DNA of 64,000 nt from NCBI RefSeq assembly GCF_021044565.1, contig NZ_CP087997.1:1984001-2048000 (forward strand), read 5' to 3'. Positions 18,049 to 26,830 of the stretch are shown here, piece by piece (the stretch's first letter is position 1; each line of letters starts with the position of its first letter). A model generated the notes under the pieces. That model saw only the letters and a list, made by a program, of their open reading frames with translations. It did no database searches and had not been told where the DNA came from. Source of the DNA: Subtercola endophyticus (GTDB taxonomy: Bacteria > Actinomycetota > Actinomycetes > Actinomycetales > Microbacteriaceae). A program made the position numbers and the translations under genes.

Positions 18049-19307
18049 GCACTATGACTTCGGTGCTCGACGACCTGACCGCTGTGACCGCCCCGCTCGT
18101 GGCGCTGTACAAAGACCTGCACGAGCATCCGGAGCTCTCGTTCCACGAAAACCGCACGGCCGGAATCGTGGCCGCACGCCTCGCCGAGCTGGGCTTCGAG
18201 GTCATCGAGGGGGTCGGCACCACTGGGGTCGTCGGTCTGTTGCGCAACGGCAACGGGCCCACCGTGCTGCTCCGCGCCGACATGGATGCTCTGCCGGTGC
18301 TCGAGCAGACCGGGCTCGAGTACGCCAGCACGGCGCGAGGTCTCGACCCGGCCGGCATCGAGCAGCCCGTCATGCACGCCTGCGGGCACGACGTGCACGT
18401 GACCTGTCTGCTCGGCGCGGCCGAGGTGCTCTCGACTGCGCGCGACGCGTGGTCGGGAACGCTCGAGGTGGTGTTCCAGCCGGCCGAAGAATTGGGCGCG
18501 GGAGCACAGGCGATGGTCGACGACGGCCTGTTCGAGCGCGTTCCGGTGCCCGATGTGGTGCTCGGGCAACACGTGGCACCGATGTATGCCGGGGTGCTCG
18601 GACTGCACGCCGGCCCTGCGTTCGCTGCGACCGACGCGTTCGACGTGCGTATGTTCGGGCGCGGCGGCCACGGCTCGCGGCCCGAAACGACCATCGACCC
18701 GATCGTGATGGCCGCAGCAACCATTCTGCGCCTGCAGACCGTTGTCTCGCGCGAGGTGGCCGGCGGCGAGACGGCAGTGCTCACCGTGGGCCAGATACAC
18801 GCGGGCAGCAAGAACAACATCATTCCCGACGAGGCGACGTTCGGCGTCGCCATCCGCAGCCTCGACGCGGGCGTTCGCGATCGGGTCGTCGCCGCCGTGC
18901 ACCGCATCATCCACGCCGAGTCCGCTGCTTCTGGCGCCGAACGCGAGCCGCAGATCATTGCCGTCGACACCTTTCCGGTGCTGGTGAACGACATCGACGC
19001 GAGCGCCCGGGTCTTCGGCGCCTTTCAGCACGCGTTCGGCGCGCAGCGCGTCATCGACCCCGGCCCGGTGACCGGAAGCGAGGATGTCAGCCTGCTCGCG
19101 ACGGCCGTCGGCGCACCGCTGGTGTTCTGGCTGCTCGGGGGTACGGATGCCCGTGTCTACGGCGCCGCCGCGGCGGCCGGCACGGTCGAGCGTGACATCC
19201 CGGCGAACCACTCCCCGTTCTTCGCCCCGGTGCCGCAACCCACGCTCGACGCCGGTGTGTCTGCGCTCACCGTCGCGGCGCTGCAGTGGCTGGGCGGTCA
19301 GAAGTGA
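18045..19307 (+). CDS. M20-family amidohydrolase (hippurate hydrolase-like)
   Basis: 420 aa from GTG at 18045, coupled to the preceding stop by a 4-base overlap; ATG at 18054 is an alternative. Motifs: LYKDLHEHPELSFHENRTA, LLRADMDALPV, HACGHDVHVTCLLGAAEVL and FQPAEELGAGAQAM, which hold the metal ligands and catalytic Glu of M20D enzymes. The lid domain is present (SRPETTIDPIVMAA). It should hydrolyse N-acyl or amide bonds of a small substrate, working with the two reductases of the same operon. Confidence 0.9.
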   Translation: MSTMTSVLDDLTAVTAPLVALYKDLHEHPELSFHENRTAGIVAARLAELGFEVIEGVGTTGVVGLLRNGNGPTVLLRADMDALPVLEQTGLEYASTARGLDPAGIEQPVMHACGHDVHVTCLLGAAEVLSTARDAWSGTLEVVFQPAEELGAGAQAMVDDGLFERVPVPDVVLGQHVAPMYAGVLGLHAGPAFAATDAFDVRMFGRGGHGSRPETTIDPIVMAAATILRLQTVVSREVAGGETAVLTVGQIHAGSKNNIIPDEATFGVAIRSLDAGVRDRVVAAVHRIIHAESAASGAEREPQIIAVDTFPVLVNDIDASARVFGAFQHAFGAQRVIDPGPVTGSEDVSLLATAVGAPLVFWLLGGTDARVYGAAAAAGTVERDIPANHSPFFAPVPQPTLDAGVSALTVAALQWLGGQK

Positions 19308-20419
19308 GCGAGCAGGGGCTGGGCGCTGGCGCGGTCGGCGCTGACGCCGACCAGGCCGCGGTCAATGCCGACTCAACTGTCGCCGCGGCCGCGATCGATG
19401 CCGAACCTGGCGCCGCCGACTCGATGTTCGCTGTTCAGTACGCCGAATTCGGGCCGCCCGAGGTGCTCACGGCGGGTCGTGCTGCGCAGCCGCACGCCGA
19501 GGCCGGTCAGGTGCGCATCGCCGTGCGAGCGGCGGGCGTCGCCCCGGTCGATCTGTCGATTCGTTCGGGCCGGTCGCCGTCGGCCTCACGATTGACCCTC
19601 CCCCACATTCCCGGAATGGACGCCGCCGGAGTCGTCGACGAAATCGGGCCCGGCGTCCAAGGGGTAGCACTCGGCGACGAGGTGTTCGGATCGGTCGACA
19701 TCGCGAAACTGGGCGGCGCGAGCGCCGAATTCGCCGTGCTGTCGTTCTGGGCGAAAAAACCTGCTGCGCTGCCGTGGGCGCAGGCCGGGGCATCCGGCAG
19801 CAGCATCGAGACGGCCGCGCGCGCGCTCGATCTGCTCGGCATTGCCGAGGGCACGACTCTGCTGATCGACGGCGCCGCCGGCGGCGTCGGAAGTGCCGCC
19901 GTGCAACTCGCTCTGGCGCGGGGCGCGCGGGTCATCGGCACGGCCAGCCCGGCCAACCAGTCGTATCTCGCCTCACTCGGCGCCGAAGCGCTGACCTACG
20001 GGCCGGGGCTACCCGCCCGGGTGGCGACGCTGCTCGGCGCTGCCGATGCGGATGCTGCGGCTGCGCCCGCGGCTTCAGCGCAGCCGGGCACGATCGACCG
20101 TGCGCTGCACGTATCGGGCGCAGACGCGCTGCCCGAACTGATTGCGCTCACCGGTTCGCCCGACGCAGTCGTGACCCTTTCGGACTTCACCGGCCCCTCT
20201 CTCGGCGTGCGCGTGTCGGTCGGAGAGATCGGCGGCGAAGCCGACGGCCGTCACGGGCTGGCGACCGCCGCGGCGCTCGCGACCCAGGGGCGCTTTCACG
20301 TTCGCATCGAGCGCGTTCTGCCCTTCGAACAGGCTGCTGAGGCGCATGCCGCGGTTGCCGCGCACTCACCGCGCAGCGGCAAGATCGTGCTCGTCGTGCC
20401 GGGCGAGCCACTTCGCTGA
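19304..20419 (+). CDS. Quinone oxidoreductase-like MDR protein
   Basis: 371 aa from GTG at 19304, which overlaps the amidohydrolase stop by four bases. The first 40 residues are Ala-rich and not part of the fold; ATG at 19424 would give the plain family length, so the true start is open. Core: FAVQYAEFGPPEVL, GMDAAGVVDEIGPGVQGVALGDEV, LIDGAAGGVGSAAVQLA (NADPH motif) and GKIVLVVPG. No zinc ligands. Third gene of the TetR-controlled operon. Confidence 0.87.
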   Translation: MSEQGLGAGAVGADADQAAVNADSTVAAAAIDAEPGAADSMFAVQYAEFGPPEVLTAGRAAQPHAEAGQVRIAVRAAGVAPVDLSIRSGRSPSASRLTLPHIPGMDAAGVVDEIGPGVQGVALGDEVFGSVDIAKLGGASAEFAVLSFWAKKPAALPWAQAGASGSSIETAARALDLLGIAEGTTLLIDGAAGGVGSAAVQLALARGARVIGTASPANQSYLASLGAEALTYGPGLPARVATLLGAADADAAAAPAASAQPGTIDRALHVSGADALPELIALTGSPDAVVTLSDFTGPSLGVRVSVGEIGGEADGRHGLATAAALATQGRFHVRIERVLPFEQAAEAHAAVAAHSPRSGKIVLVVPGEPLR

Positions 20420-20467
20420 TCACCACGAAGACAAGAACGCAGATCACGCCTTCGCGGCTTCACGGCT

Positions 20468-21718
20468 TCACGCGTCACCGAGCGCCGCGAGACGCCCTCG
20501 CAGGTGCTGCTGTTCGGCCGGGTTGGTCGCCAGAGTGAGAGCACGTTGCACAGCGAGGATGGCGTCGGCGGTCCGACCCGAACGGCTCAGCAACTCGCCG
20601 CGCACGGCCCAGTAGAGGTAATACGCGTCGAGGCCGTTAATCGCATCGATCAGACGCAGACCCGCTTCGGGCCCCTCCACCATCGACACCGCGACCGCGC
20701 GGTTCAGCTCGACCACAGCCGAGGGCATCATCACCACCAGCTGATCGTAAACGCGCACGATGGCGCGCCAGTGGGTCTCGACCGAACTGCGCGCCTTCGC
20801 GTGATACGCCGCAATGATCGCCTGCAGTTGAAACGGCCCCGGAGTCATGCGCCGCAGCGCCCGAGCCAGAACGGCGTCACCCGAGGCGATGAGCCGGGCA
20901 TCCCACCGGCTTCGATCTTGAGCATCGAGAAGCACGAGCTCGCCGGCTACGAAGCGCGCCTCGCTGCGCGCGTGCGTGAAGAGTTCGAGAGCCAGCAGCC
21001 CCTCGACCTCGGCCGAATCCGGCAGCAGCTCGGCCGCCTGGCGAGTGAGTCGTATCGCTTCGTCGACGAGGTCGATGCGGATGCCCGGGGCTCCGCCGCG
21101 CGCGAGGTAACCCTCGTTGAACACGAGGTAGAGCACCGTGAGAAGTGCTTGCACACGATCATCCAGTCGCTGCGGGATGCTCAGCGGAATGCCCGCGTCA
21201 CGGACCTTGCGTTTGGCTCGCACGATGCGCTGCGCCAGTGTGGCTTCGGGCAGCAGGAAGGCCGCCGCGATCTCGGGAGTGCTCAGGCCACCGACCAGGC
21301 GCAGCGTGAGCGCGACCTGGGTGTCGCGATCGAGGGCAGGATGGCAGCAGAGCAGCATGAGACGAAGCTGCTCGTCGCCGACCTCGGAGTGTTCGACGAT
21401 CATCGGCTCCTCCTCGAGGGCGGCGTGCTCAGGCTCGGCGAACGAGACTCGCCCCGTGAGGTCGGGCGCGGCGGCGAGCAGGCGCCGGCGTTCTGCGGCG
21501 GCGCGGCGCAGGCGGTCGATGGCGTTGTTGCGCGCGACGGTGTAGAGCCACGCCGGTGGATTGTCGGGAACGTGCTTCCATCCGCTCGCGGCGAGCAGGG
21601 CATCCTGAACTGCCTCGTCTGCGAGATCGAGGTCGCCGAACCGGGCCGCGAGCAGCGCGAGTACACGCCCGCTCTGCTCGCGGGCGAGGCGGGTGACGGC
21701 CTCTGGAACGTCAGTCAC
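20468..21718 (-). CDS. ECF42-type RNA polymerase sigma factor with C-terminal TPR-like extension
   Basis: 416 aa from GTG at 21718. Region 2: DLDLADEAVQDALLAA and NPPAWLYTVARNNAIDRLRR; region 4: RLVGGLSTPEIAAAFLLPEATLAQRIVRAKRKV. The rest, about 220 residues, is the helical extension seen in ECF42 sigma factors (DUF6596 region YLVFNEGY, then TPR-like repeats). In this group the extension replaces an anti-sigma factor, and the partner is a YCII/DGPF-family protein encoded next to it. Here the YCII gene ends seven bases upstream, so both are one operon. Confidence 0.92.
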   Translation of the reverse strand: MTDVPEAVTRLAREQSGRVLALLAARFGDLDLADEAVQDALLAASGWKHVPDNPPAWLYTVARNNAIDRLRRAAAERRRLLAAAPDLTGRVSFAEPEHAALEEEPMIVEHSEVGDEQLRLMLLCCHPALDRDTQVALTLRLVGGLSTPEIAAAFLLPEATLAQRIVRAKRKVRDAGIPLSIPQRLDDRVQALLTVLYLVFNEGYLARGGAPGIRIDLVDEAIRLTRQAAELLPDSAEVEGLLALELFTHARSEARFVAGELVLLDAQDRSRWDARLIASGDAVLARALRRMTPGPFQLQAIIAAYHAKARSSVETHWRAIVRVYDQLVVMMPSAVVELNRAVAVSMVEGPEAGLRLIDAINGLDAYYLYWAVRGELLSRSGRTADAILAVQRALTLATNPAEQQHLRGRLAALGDA

Positions 21719-21725
21719 GCATGAC

Positions 21726-22085
21726 TCAGAGCGACTCGGACCGGAAGGCGAGGGGGCGCACTTCGAGGGCCGCGTCGTCGATCGGCATCGCTGCCGCGAG
21801 CCGTAACGCTTCATCGAGGTCGGTCGCGGAGATGAGATAGTACCCGCCGAGCTGTTCTTTCGACTCGGCGAACGGCCCGTCGATGAGAGTGTCGGCGCCA
21901 CCCGAGCGGCGGATGGTCGTGGCGGTGTCACCCGGCTGCAGACGGCCGCCGCCGATGAAGTTGCCGCCGTCCATGAGCGACTGGTTGTAGGCCATCCACG
22001 CGCCCATGTACTGCTCGAATTCCGCGGTTCCGGGGGTGTACTGCTCGTGGGCGACGGTTTCGGCGATCAGAATCATGTATTCCAT
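21726..22085 (-). CDS. YCII/DGPF-domain protein, partner of the ECF42 sigma factor
   Basis: 119 aa, ATG at 22085 five bases after AAGGAAA. Starts MEYMILIAE and carries the name-giving DGPF motif in LIDGPFAESKEQLGGYYLI. YCII-related proteins have a ferredoxin-like fold with a His-Asp pair; DGPF members are the conserved partners of ECF42. First gene of the operon. Confidence 0.92.
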   Translation of the reverse strand: MEYMILIAETVAHEQYTPGTAEFEQYMGAWMAYNQSLMDGGNFIGGGRLQPGDTATTIRRSGGADTLIDGPFAESKEQLGGYYLISATDLDEALRLAAAMPIDDAALEVRPLAFRSESL

Positions 22086-22152
22086 CGGAGTTTCCTTACT
22101 GAGGTCGTGGGCTGATGGTATCGAAGGCGGGAATTTCTCGCTTCGGAACCAT

Positions 22153-22178
22153 GACGCAGAGCTCAGCGGCAATCGACA
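22153..22178 (-). promoter_or_regulatory. ECF42-type promoter TGTCGA-N16-CGTC
   Basis: On the minus strand TGTCGA (22173-22178) is followed after 16 nt by CGTC (22153-22156), 68 bp before the YCII start. TGTCGA at -35 with CG(A/T)C at -10 is, as I recall, the recognition motif described for Streptomyces ECF42. It implies an autoregulated YCII-sigma operon. Confidence 0.7.
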
Positions 22179-22185
22179 GCTGACG

Positions 22186-22240
22186 GCAGACTTTTTTTCA
22201 AGCTCCGATCCTTTTTCAAGCCCCGATCAGGCCCCGATCG
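22186..22240. repeat. Short tandem repeat around an aldo/keto reductase stop codon
   Basis: The unit TTTTTCAAGC[T/C]CCGATC occurs twice (near 22194 and 22212) and its GCCCCGATC part again at 22227, where it is the 3' end of the downstream minus-strand gene. Read on that strand the stop codon is followed by copies of its own last bases plus oligo-A runs. Confidence 0.6.
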
Positions 22241-23096
22241 AGTCGAGTTCGGCCACATCGTCGGCCGATAGCTCAAGGGCTGCACCGGCGACGTTCTCGC
22301 GCAGGTGTGCGACCGACGACGTTCCCGGGATGAGCAGGATGTTCGGCGAGCGCTGCAGCAGCCAGGCCAGCGCAACGGACATGCGTGTCGCGCCGAGCCG
22401 GTTCGCGACGCCGGCCAGCGTGTCGGACTGCAGCGGCGAGAACCCGCCCAGCGGAAAGTACGGCACATACGCGATGCCTTCTTCGGCGAGCACGTCGATC
22501 AGCCGATCATCCTGCCGGTTGGCGATGTTGTAGAAGTTCTGCACCTCGACCACCGGGGCGATCGACCGGGCCTCGGCGACCTGCTCCATGGTCACGGTGC
22601 TCACACCGAGGTGCTTGATGAGGCCTTCGCTCTGCAGTTCGGCGAGCACTTCGAACGGCGCCGCGAGCGACCCCGGGGTCGGGCTGTCGAAGCCGCCGAC
22701 CCGCAGATTGACGACGTCGAGCGTGTCGAGCCCGAGGCGGGTGAGGTTGTCGTGCACCGCCTGGCGCAGTTCGTCGCGCGACAGCGCCTTGGGCCAGTTG
22801 CCTTCGGCGTCGCGCAGCGACCCGACCTTGGTGACGAGCCGCAACTCGGCGGGGTACGGATGCAGCGCCTCTTTGATGAACTCGTTCGTCACGAATGGCC
22901 CGTAGAAGTCGCTCGTGTCGATGTGCGTGATGCCGAGTTCGACCACCTCACGCAGCACGGCGAGCGCCTCGTCACGATCGGCCGGCGGCCCGAAGACGTG
23001 CGGCCCGGCGAGTTGCATCGCACCGTATCCCATGCGCGTGAGGGTGAGATCGGGCGCTGCAGTGAAAGTGCCGCCGGGCAGGAGCGTTGTGGTCAT
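22227..23096 (-). CDS. Aldo/keto reductase, paralogue of the 17.1-kb gene
   Basis: 289 aa from ATG at 23096. Same subfamily as 17119-18048: MGYGAMQLAGPHVFG, LREVVELGITHIDTSDFYGPFVTN (Asp, Tyr), LRLVTKVG (Lys), LGVSTVTMEQV and IPGTSSVAHLREN. NADPH-dependent carbonyl reductase. No local regulator of TetR type; it lies behind the YCII-ECF42 operon on the same strand but with 141 bp between the two and its own leader. Confidence 0.9.
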   Translation of the reverse strand: MTTTLLPGGTFTAAPDLTLTRMGYGAMQLAGPHVFGPPADRDEALAVLREVVELGITHIDTSDFYGPFVTNEFIKEALHPYPAELRLVTKVGSLRDAEGNWPKALSRDELRQAVHDNLTRLGLDTLDVVNLRVGGFDSPTPGSLAAPFEVLAELQSEGLIKHLGVSTVTMEQVAEARSIAPVVEVQNFYNIANRQDDRLIDVLAEEGIAYVPYFPLGGFSPLQSDTLAGVANRLGATRMSVALAWLLQRSPNILLIPGTSSVAHLRENVAGAALELSADDVAELDSIGA

Positions 23097-23322
23097 GTGA
23101 AATTCTTTCGACGAGAAGTGGCGGCGCGGGCGAAACCGTGCCGGTGTGCATCCACTCTCCCTCGTTGCGGCGGCCACAGCGAGGGCCCCCGCGATACTGG
23201 GAGTAGGAGTACCATCATCGGTCGTGCCGCGGCACCGCAACCGCTAACATCGAGTGAACAAGCGGGGGGTCGCGGCCGACGTCGATGACGCGTCCCGCCC
23301 GAGCAGCAAGGGGGCACAAAAC

Positions 23323-23838
23323 GTGACAGACGAACCATCCGCGGCGCAGCCGTTCGAGTCGGCAGCTTCTCCGACCGCATCGGTCGCACCTCCAGCATTT
23401 GCCATCACTCCTCCGCCATCGACACCACCCCTTTATGCGCCCGTACTCACACCCGCCCCGCGGCGTTCACCGAAGCTCGGCCGGGTGGCCCTGACTATTG
23501 CCGTCTGTGTGCTCATCGCATCCGTCATCGCGTCGGTTCTCATCGGTCTGTTCGGCACGACGATCTACCACTACACGAGCGTCACCACCGGTGGCTCCAA
23601 CGCCGGCCCGAAAACCGGCTTCAATGCCCAGCCCAACCAGTTCGCCTTCGGAGTGCAGATGGTGCTCGGATCAGCCTTCGGCCTGTGGGCGCTCATCCAA
23701 GGGCTCGTCGCAACGATTCAGAACCGCGGTCGGCGGTTCGGTATCGTCGCCATGATCATCGCAGTGCTGGCCCCCATCGTCAGTCTCATCGTCTGGACGA
23801 TCGTCGGCCTGGCGGCCGGTCAGAACGTGACCCTCTAG
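23323..23838 (+). CDS. Membrane protein with Pro-rich cytoplasmic N-terminus
   Basis: 171 aa from GTG at 23323, after AAGGGGG (a further GTG at 23254 lacks a ribosome site). The first 65 residues are Pro/Ala/Ser-rich and disordered. Three membrane helices follow (VALTIAVCVLIASVIASVLIGLF; FGVQMVLGSAFGLWALIQGLV; FGIVAMIIAVLAPIVSLIVW), with an external loop TTIYHYTSVTTGGSNAGPKT. Such proteins are common and uncharacterised in actinobacteria. Confidence 0.75.
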   Translation: MTDEPSAAQPFESAASPTASVAPPAFAITPPPSTPPLYAPVLTPAPRRSPKLGRVALTIAVCVLIASVIASVLIGLFGTTIYHYTSVTTGGSNAGPKTGFNAQPNQFAFGVQMVLGSAFGLWALIQGLVATIQNRGRRFGIVAMIIAVLAPIVSLIVWTIVGLAAGQNVTL

Positions 23839-23846
23839 GCTCCGCG

Positions 23847-23881
23847 TGGTTCGGCCGCGGTTCGGCCGCGGTTCGGCCGGC
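23847..23881. repeat. Three-copy 11-bp tandem repeat
   Basis: GGTTCGGCCGC repeated three times between two convergent genes, followed by GCCGGCTGCCG. Near-palindromic units; may act as a weak terminator. Confidence 0.6.
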
Positions 23882-23928
23882 TGCCGCACAGGCGCGCCAC
23901 TGCTCGCCGCGTCGTCTCCGGGCAGCCG

Positions 23929-24588
23929 TCAGTCGGTGGGAGCCGCACGGGCATCGATGGCGGCGGTGATGCCGTCGATGCGCGCGATGGCGTCGTCGAA
24001 GCGGGGTACGGTGCCCCAGAGCACCGGATGCTCGAGGCGCACCTGCTCGAGCGACTCCCCCGAGGCGGTCAGGGCCGCCAGGTCGAAGCTGAGGTTCGTG
24101 CGGGCCGCCGTGAGCGCCGCGCGCAGGGCTCCGCATGCCACGGCGAGGTCGGCGATGAGTGCCGGATTGCCGTTCTGCGCGAGCCACTGCAGATCATCCA
24201 CCGCCCCGATCGCCCGTTCACCGAGCGCGGCCGACGACCGTGCGCCGTCGACGGATCCGTGCCGAATCGCCCGGTCGCGCTCGTCGCCCTTCGGCAGCCG
24301 GAACGCTCCGCCGAACTCGCGCGAGGCCACTGCGTCGTCATCGGCCAGCCGCAGCGCCGCCACCCGCAACTCGTGAGCGCGCTCGAGCACGGCGTCGCGT
24401 TCGTCGGCGAGGGCGGAGCCCGTGTCTGCGTGCGTGTACCCCGCGATCATCGCTGTGAGCGCCGCCGTTATCGCGAGCATCACCCCCGCCGCCGCCCCTC
24501 CGCCCGGGTCGCCGCGCGTCTCGCCCAGCCCGTGCATCCACTCGCCGACGCTCGCCCGCTGCGTACCCGCATACTCGCTCTTGGCCAT
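23929..24588 (-). CDS. Cyclodeaminase/cyclohydrolase family protein (FTCD_C)
   Basis: 219 aa; ATG at 24588 directly after GGAGG. An opening HGLGETRGDPGGGAAAGVMLAITAALTAMIAGYT matches the helical FTCD_C fold, which in bifunctional formiminotransferase-cyclodeaminase releases ammonia from formiminotetrahydrofolate. Here the domain stands alone. Role in folate one-carbon chemistry is inferred only from the family. Divergent from the AraC-type regulator. Confidence 0.8.
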   Translation of the reverse strand: MAKSEYAGTQRASVGEWMHGLGETRGDPGGGAAAGVMLAITAALTAMIAGYTHADTGSALADERDAVLERAHELRVAALRLADDDAVASREFGGAFRLPKGDERDRAIRHGSVDGARSSAALGERAIGAVDDLQWLAQNGNPALIADLAVACGALRAALTAARTNLSFDLAALTASGESLEQVRLEHPVLWGTVPRFDDAIARIDGITAAIDARAAPTD

Positions 24589-24624
24589 GCCTCCAGTCTG
24601 CATGGCCGGTGGTAGCCTCGGGGC

Positions 24625-25200
<576 letters not shown>

Positions 25201-25210
25201 CGTTGGAGTC

Positions 25211-25621
25211 ATGACAATTCGACTCCAGTACTGCCAGGTAACCGTCAACGATGTCGACGAATCGCTCGGGTTCTACCGCGACGCCCTCGGTTTTACGGTG
25301 GTGAACGACGTATCGAACGGCGAATATCGCTGGCTGACCATCGGCAGCAACGATCCATCAGAGCTGCAGCTTGTACTCTCCGAACCGCATGCCGGCCGCT
25401 CGCAGGCCGACGGGGATGCCCTGCAAGAGCTGCTCACCAAGGGATCGCTGCCGATTCTGGTGTTCACCACCGACGACGTCGACGCCACCTTCGAGAAGGT
25501 GCGGGCATCCGGAGCCGAGGTGCTGCAAGAGCCGATCCAGCAGCCCTGGGGGCCGAAAGACTGCGCCTTCCGCGACCCGTCGGGCAACACCGTGCGTATC
25601 GGGCAGCGGCCCGCGGCGTAG
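25211..25621 (+). CDS. VOC-family (glyoxalase/bleomycin-resistance-like) protein
   Basis: 136 aa from ATG at 25211, after TGGAG. Two beta-alpha-beta-beta-beta modules: LQYCQVTVNDVDESLGFYRDALGFTV and ILVFTTDDVDATFEKVRASGAEVLQEP, ending FRDPSGNTVRIGQ. In the first module the usual His metal ligand is a Gln (YCQV), in the second there is no clear His, and a late Glu is missing, so metal-dependent activity is uncertain. Paired with the upstream AraC gene. Confidence 0.88.
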   Translation: MTIRLQYCQVTVNDVDESLGFYRDALGFTVVNDVSNGEYRWLTIGSNDPSELQLVLSEPHAGRSQADGDALQELLTKGSLPILVFTTDDVDATFEKVRASGAEVLQEPIQQPWGPKDCAFRDPSGNTVRIGQRPAA

Positions 25622-25730
25622 CCCTGGCCTGTCCCTGGCCTGTCCCTGACGTGGCTCGGGAGTTACGTCGGAGAATAGCCGCCGTGGGCACGTATTGCCC
25701 GCATGGTCGCTGAGCTCCGACCGAAGCACC

Positions 25731-25851
25731 TCGGCCTCGGCGAGTGGATGCCCGGCTCCACGGTCGCGCGCAGGCCCACCGGGGCATCCGCTCGGCCTCG
25801 GCGAGTGGATGCTCGGCTCGCCGATCGCGCGCAGGCCCACCCGGGCATCCG
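25731..25851. repeat. Two-copy 61-bp imperfect tandem repeat upstream of orn
   Basis: Both copies share GCGAGTGGATG, CGCGCGCAGGCCCACC and GGGCATCCGCTCG; they start near 25731 and 25791. Each copy holds GGATGC and GGGCATCC in inverted orientation, so it can fold into a hairpin. No gene is supported in 25622-25893. Confidence 0.85.
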
Positions 25852-25893
25852 CTCGCCGACGCGGCCGTCGGAGCCCGCCGATAGACTCGGAGC

Positions 25894-26514
25894 ATGAGTG
25901 CATCAACAGACCGTTTGGTCTGGATCGACTGTGAAATGACCGGCCTCGACCTCAGCGTCGACGAACTCGTCGAGGTCGCGGTGGTCGTCACCGACTTCGA
26001 GCTCAACCTGCTCGACCCCGGTTTCACGATCGTCATCAAACCCGACGACTCTGCCCTCGAGCACATGAACGACTTCGTGCGCAACATGCATGCCACGTCG
26101 GGGCTCGACAAGCTCATTCCGAACGGCGTCAGCCTGGCCGAGGCCGAGTTCGAGGTGCTGGAGTACATCCTGAAGTTCGTGCCGAACGAGCTCAAGGCGC
26201 CGCTGGCCGGCAACACCATCGGCACCGACCGCATGTTCCTCGCCAAGTACATGCCGCGAGTGGATGCTCACCTGCACTACCGCAGCGTCGACGTCTCGTC
26301 GATCAAAGAGCTGGCACGCCGCTGGTTTCCGCCCATCTACTTTCACGCTCCCGCGAAAGACGGCGGGCACCGGGCGCTGGCCGACATTCTGGAGTCGATC
26401 CGCGAGCTCGAGTACTACCGCAAGGCCATCTTCGTGGCGCCCCCCGGGCCGCCGTCGGCCGAGCTGAAAGACATCGCGGCAGCGGTCGTGAACGAATTCG
26501 ACGCAAAGCTGTAA
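25894..26514 (+). CDS. orn: Oligoribonuclease
   Basis: 206 aa. DEDDh exonuclease with all ligands: [10 protein letters not shown] (Asp, Glu), [15 protein letters not shown] (Asp), [11 protein letters not shown] (His, Asp). Degrades 2-5-nt RNAs, including pGpG, to mononucleotides in the cytoplasm. Followed by tRNA-His, the arrangement common in actinobacteria. Confidence 0.96.
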   Translation: MSASTDRLVWIDCEMTGLDLSVDELVEVAVVVTDFELNLLDPGFTIVIKPDDSALEHMNDFVRNMHATSGLDKLIPNGVSLAEAEFEVLEYILKFVPNELKAPLAGNTIGTDRMFLAKYMPRVDAHLHYRSVDVSSIKELARRWFPPIYFHAPAKDGGHRALADILESIRELEYYRKAIFVAPPGPPSAELKDIAAAVVNEFDAKL

Positions 26515-26574
26515 TAGAATCGTCGAGTTGCCTCGTTAACGCGGGGCCGCAGCCCCGCTTCGGTGGGGCGCCTG

Positions 26575-26647
26575 GTGGGTATAGCTCAGTTGGCAGAGCG
26601 CCTGGTTGTGGTCTAGGAGGCCGCGGGTTCGAGCCCCGTTACTCACC
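26575..26647 (+). tRNA. tRNA-His (GTG anticodon)
   Basis: Cloverleaf from GTGGGTA (acceptor 5') to TACTCAC plus discriminator C at 26647; D arm AGCTCAGTTGGCAGAGC; anticodon GTG at 26608-26610 in a TTGTGGT loop; T arm with GGTTCGAGCC. The base before (G at 26574) can be the G-1 unique to tRNA-His and pairs with C73. No CCA is encoded. Confidence 0.96.
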
Positions 26648-26651
26648 CCGT

Positions 26652-26778
26652 GTTAGTAACAAGCGTTACTAAAGAAAACGAATGGCCCGGTATACACCGG
26701 GCCATTCGTCTGTGCTAGTAACAAGCGTTACTAAAGAAAACGAATGGCCCGGTATACACCGGGCCATTCGTTTTATCT
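26652..26778. repeat. Duplicated two-hairpin element after tRNA-His, probable terminators
   Basis: A 62-bp unit occurs twice (from 26654 and from 26716). Each copy has a small hairpin TAGTAAC-AAGC-GTTACTA and a large one with arms ACGAATGGCCCGGT / ACCGGGCCATTCGT around ATAC. In copy 2 the large stem extends to 17 bp and ends in TTTT, a good rho-independent terminator in both directions. Confidence 0.85.
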
Positions 26779-26830
26779 GGCGCGGTACCCTGAGGGCTGG
26801 CGTGGCGGTGTATTGGTCAGGAGGTTCCGG

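Noticed and set aside
17703..19238. 511-codon open frame on the minus strand
   Set aside because: Antisense to the aldo/keto reductase and M20 genes; no ribosome site and no recognisable domain.
16331..23096. Horizontally acquired island
   Set aside because: Codon use and GC resemble the rest of the window and there is no mobility gene or flanking repeat; only the short promoter before the HTH-MNT gene is AT-rich.
23847..23881. Possible origin or iteron cluster
   Set aside because: Three 11-bp GC-rich copies only, no AT-rich region, DnaA boxes or replication gene.
25731..25851. CRISPR-like array
   Set aside because: Only two copies in direct tandem with no unique spacers and no cas genes in the window.
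26575..26780. Phage or island attachment site at tRNA-His
   Set aside because: The repeated sequence does not copy the tRNA 3' end, no integrase is nearby, and gene content on both sides is ordinary chromosome.
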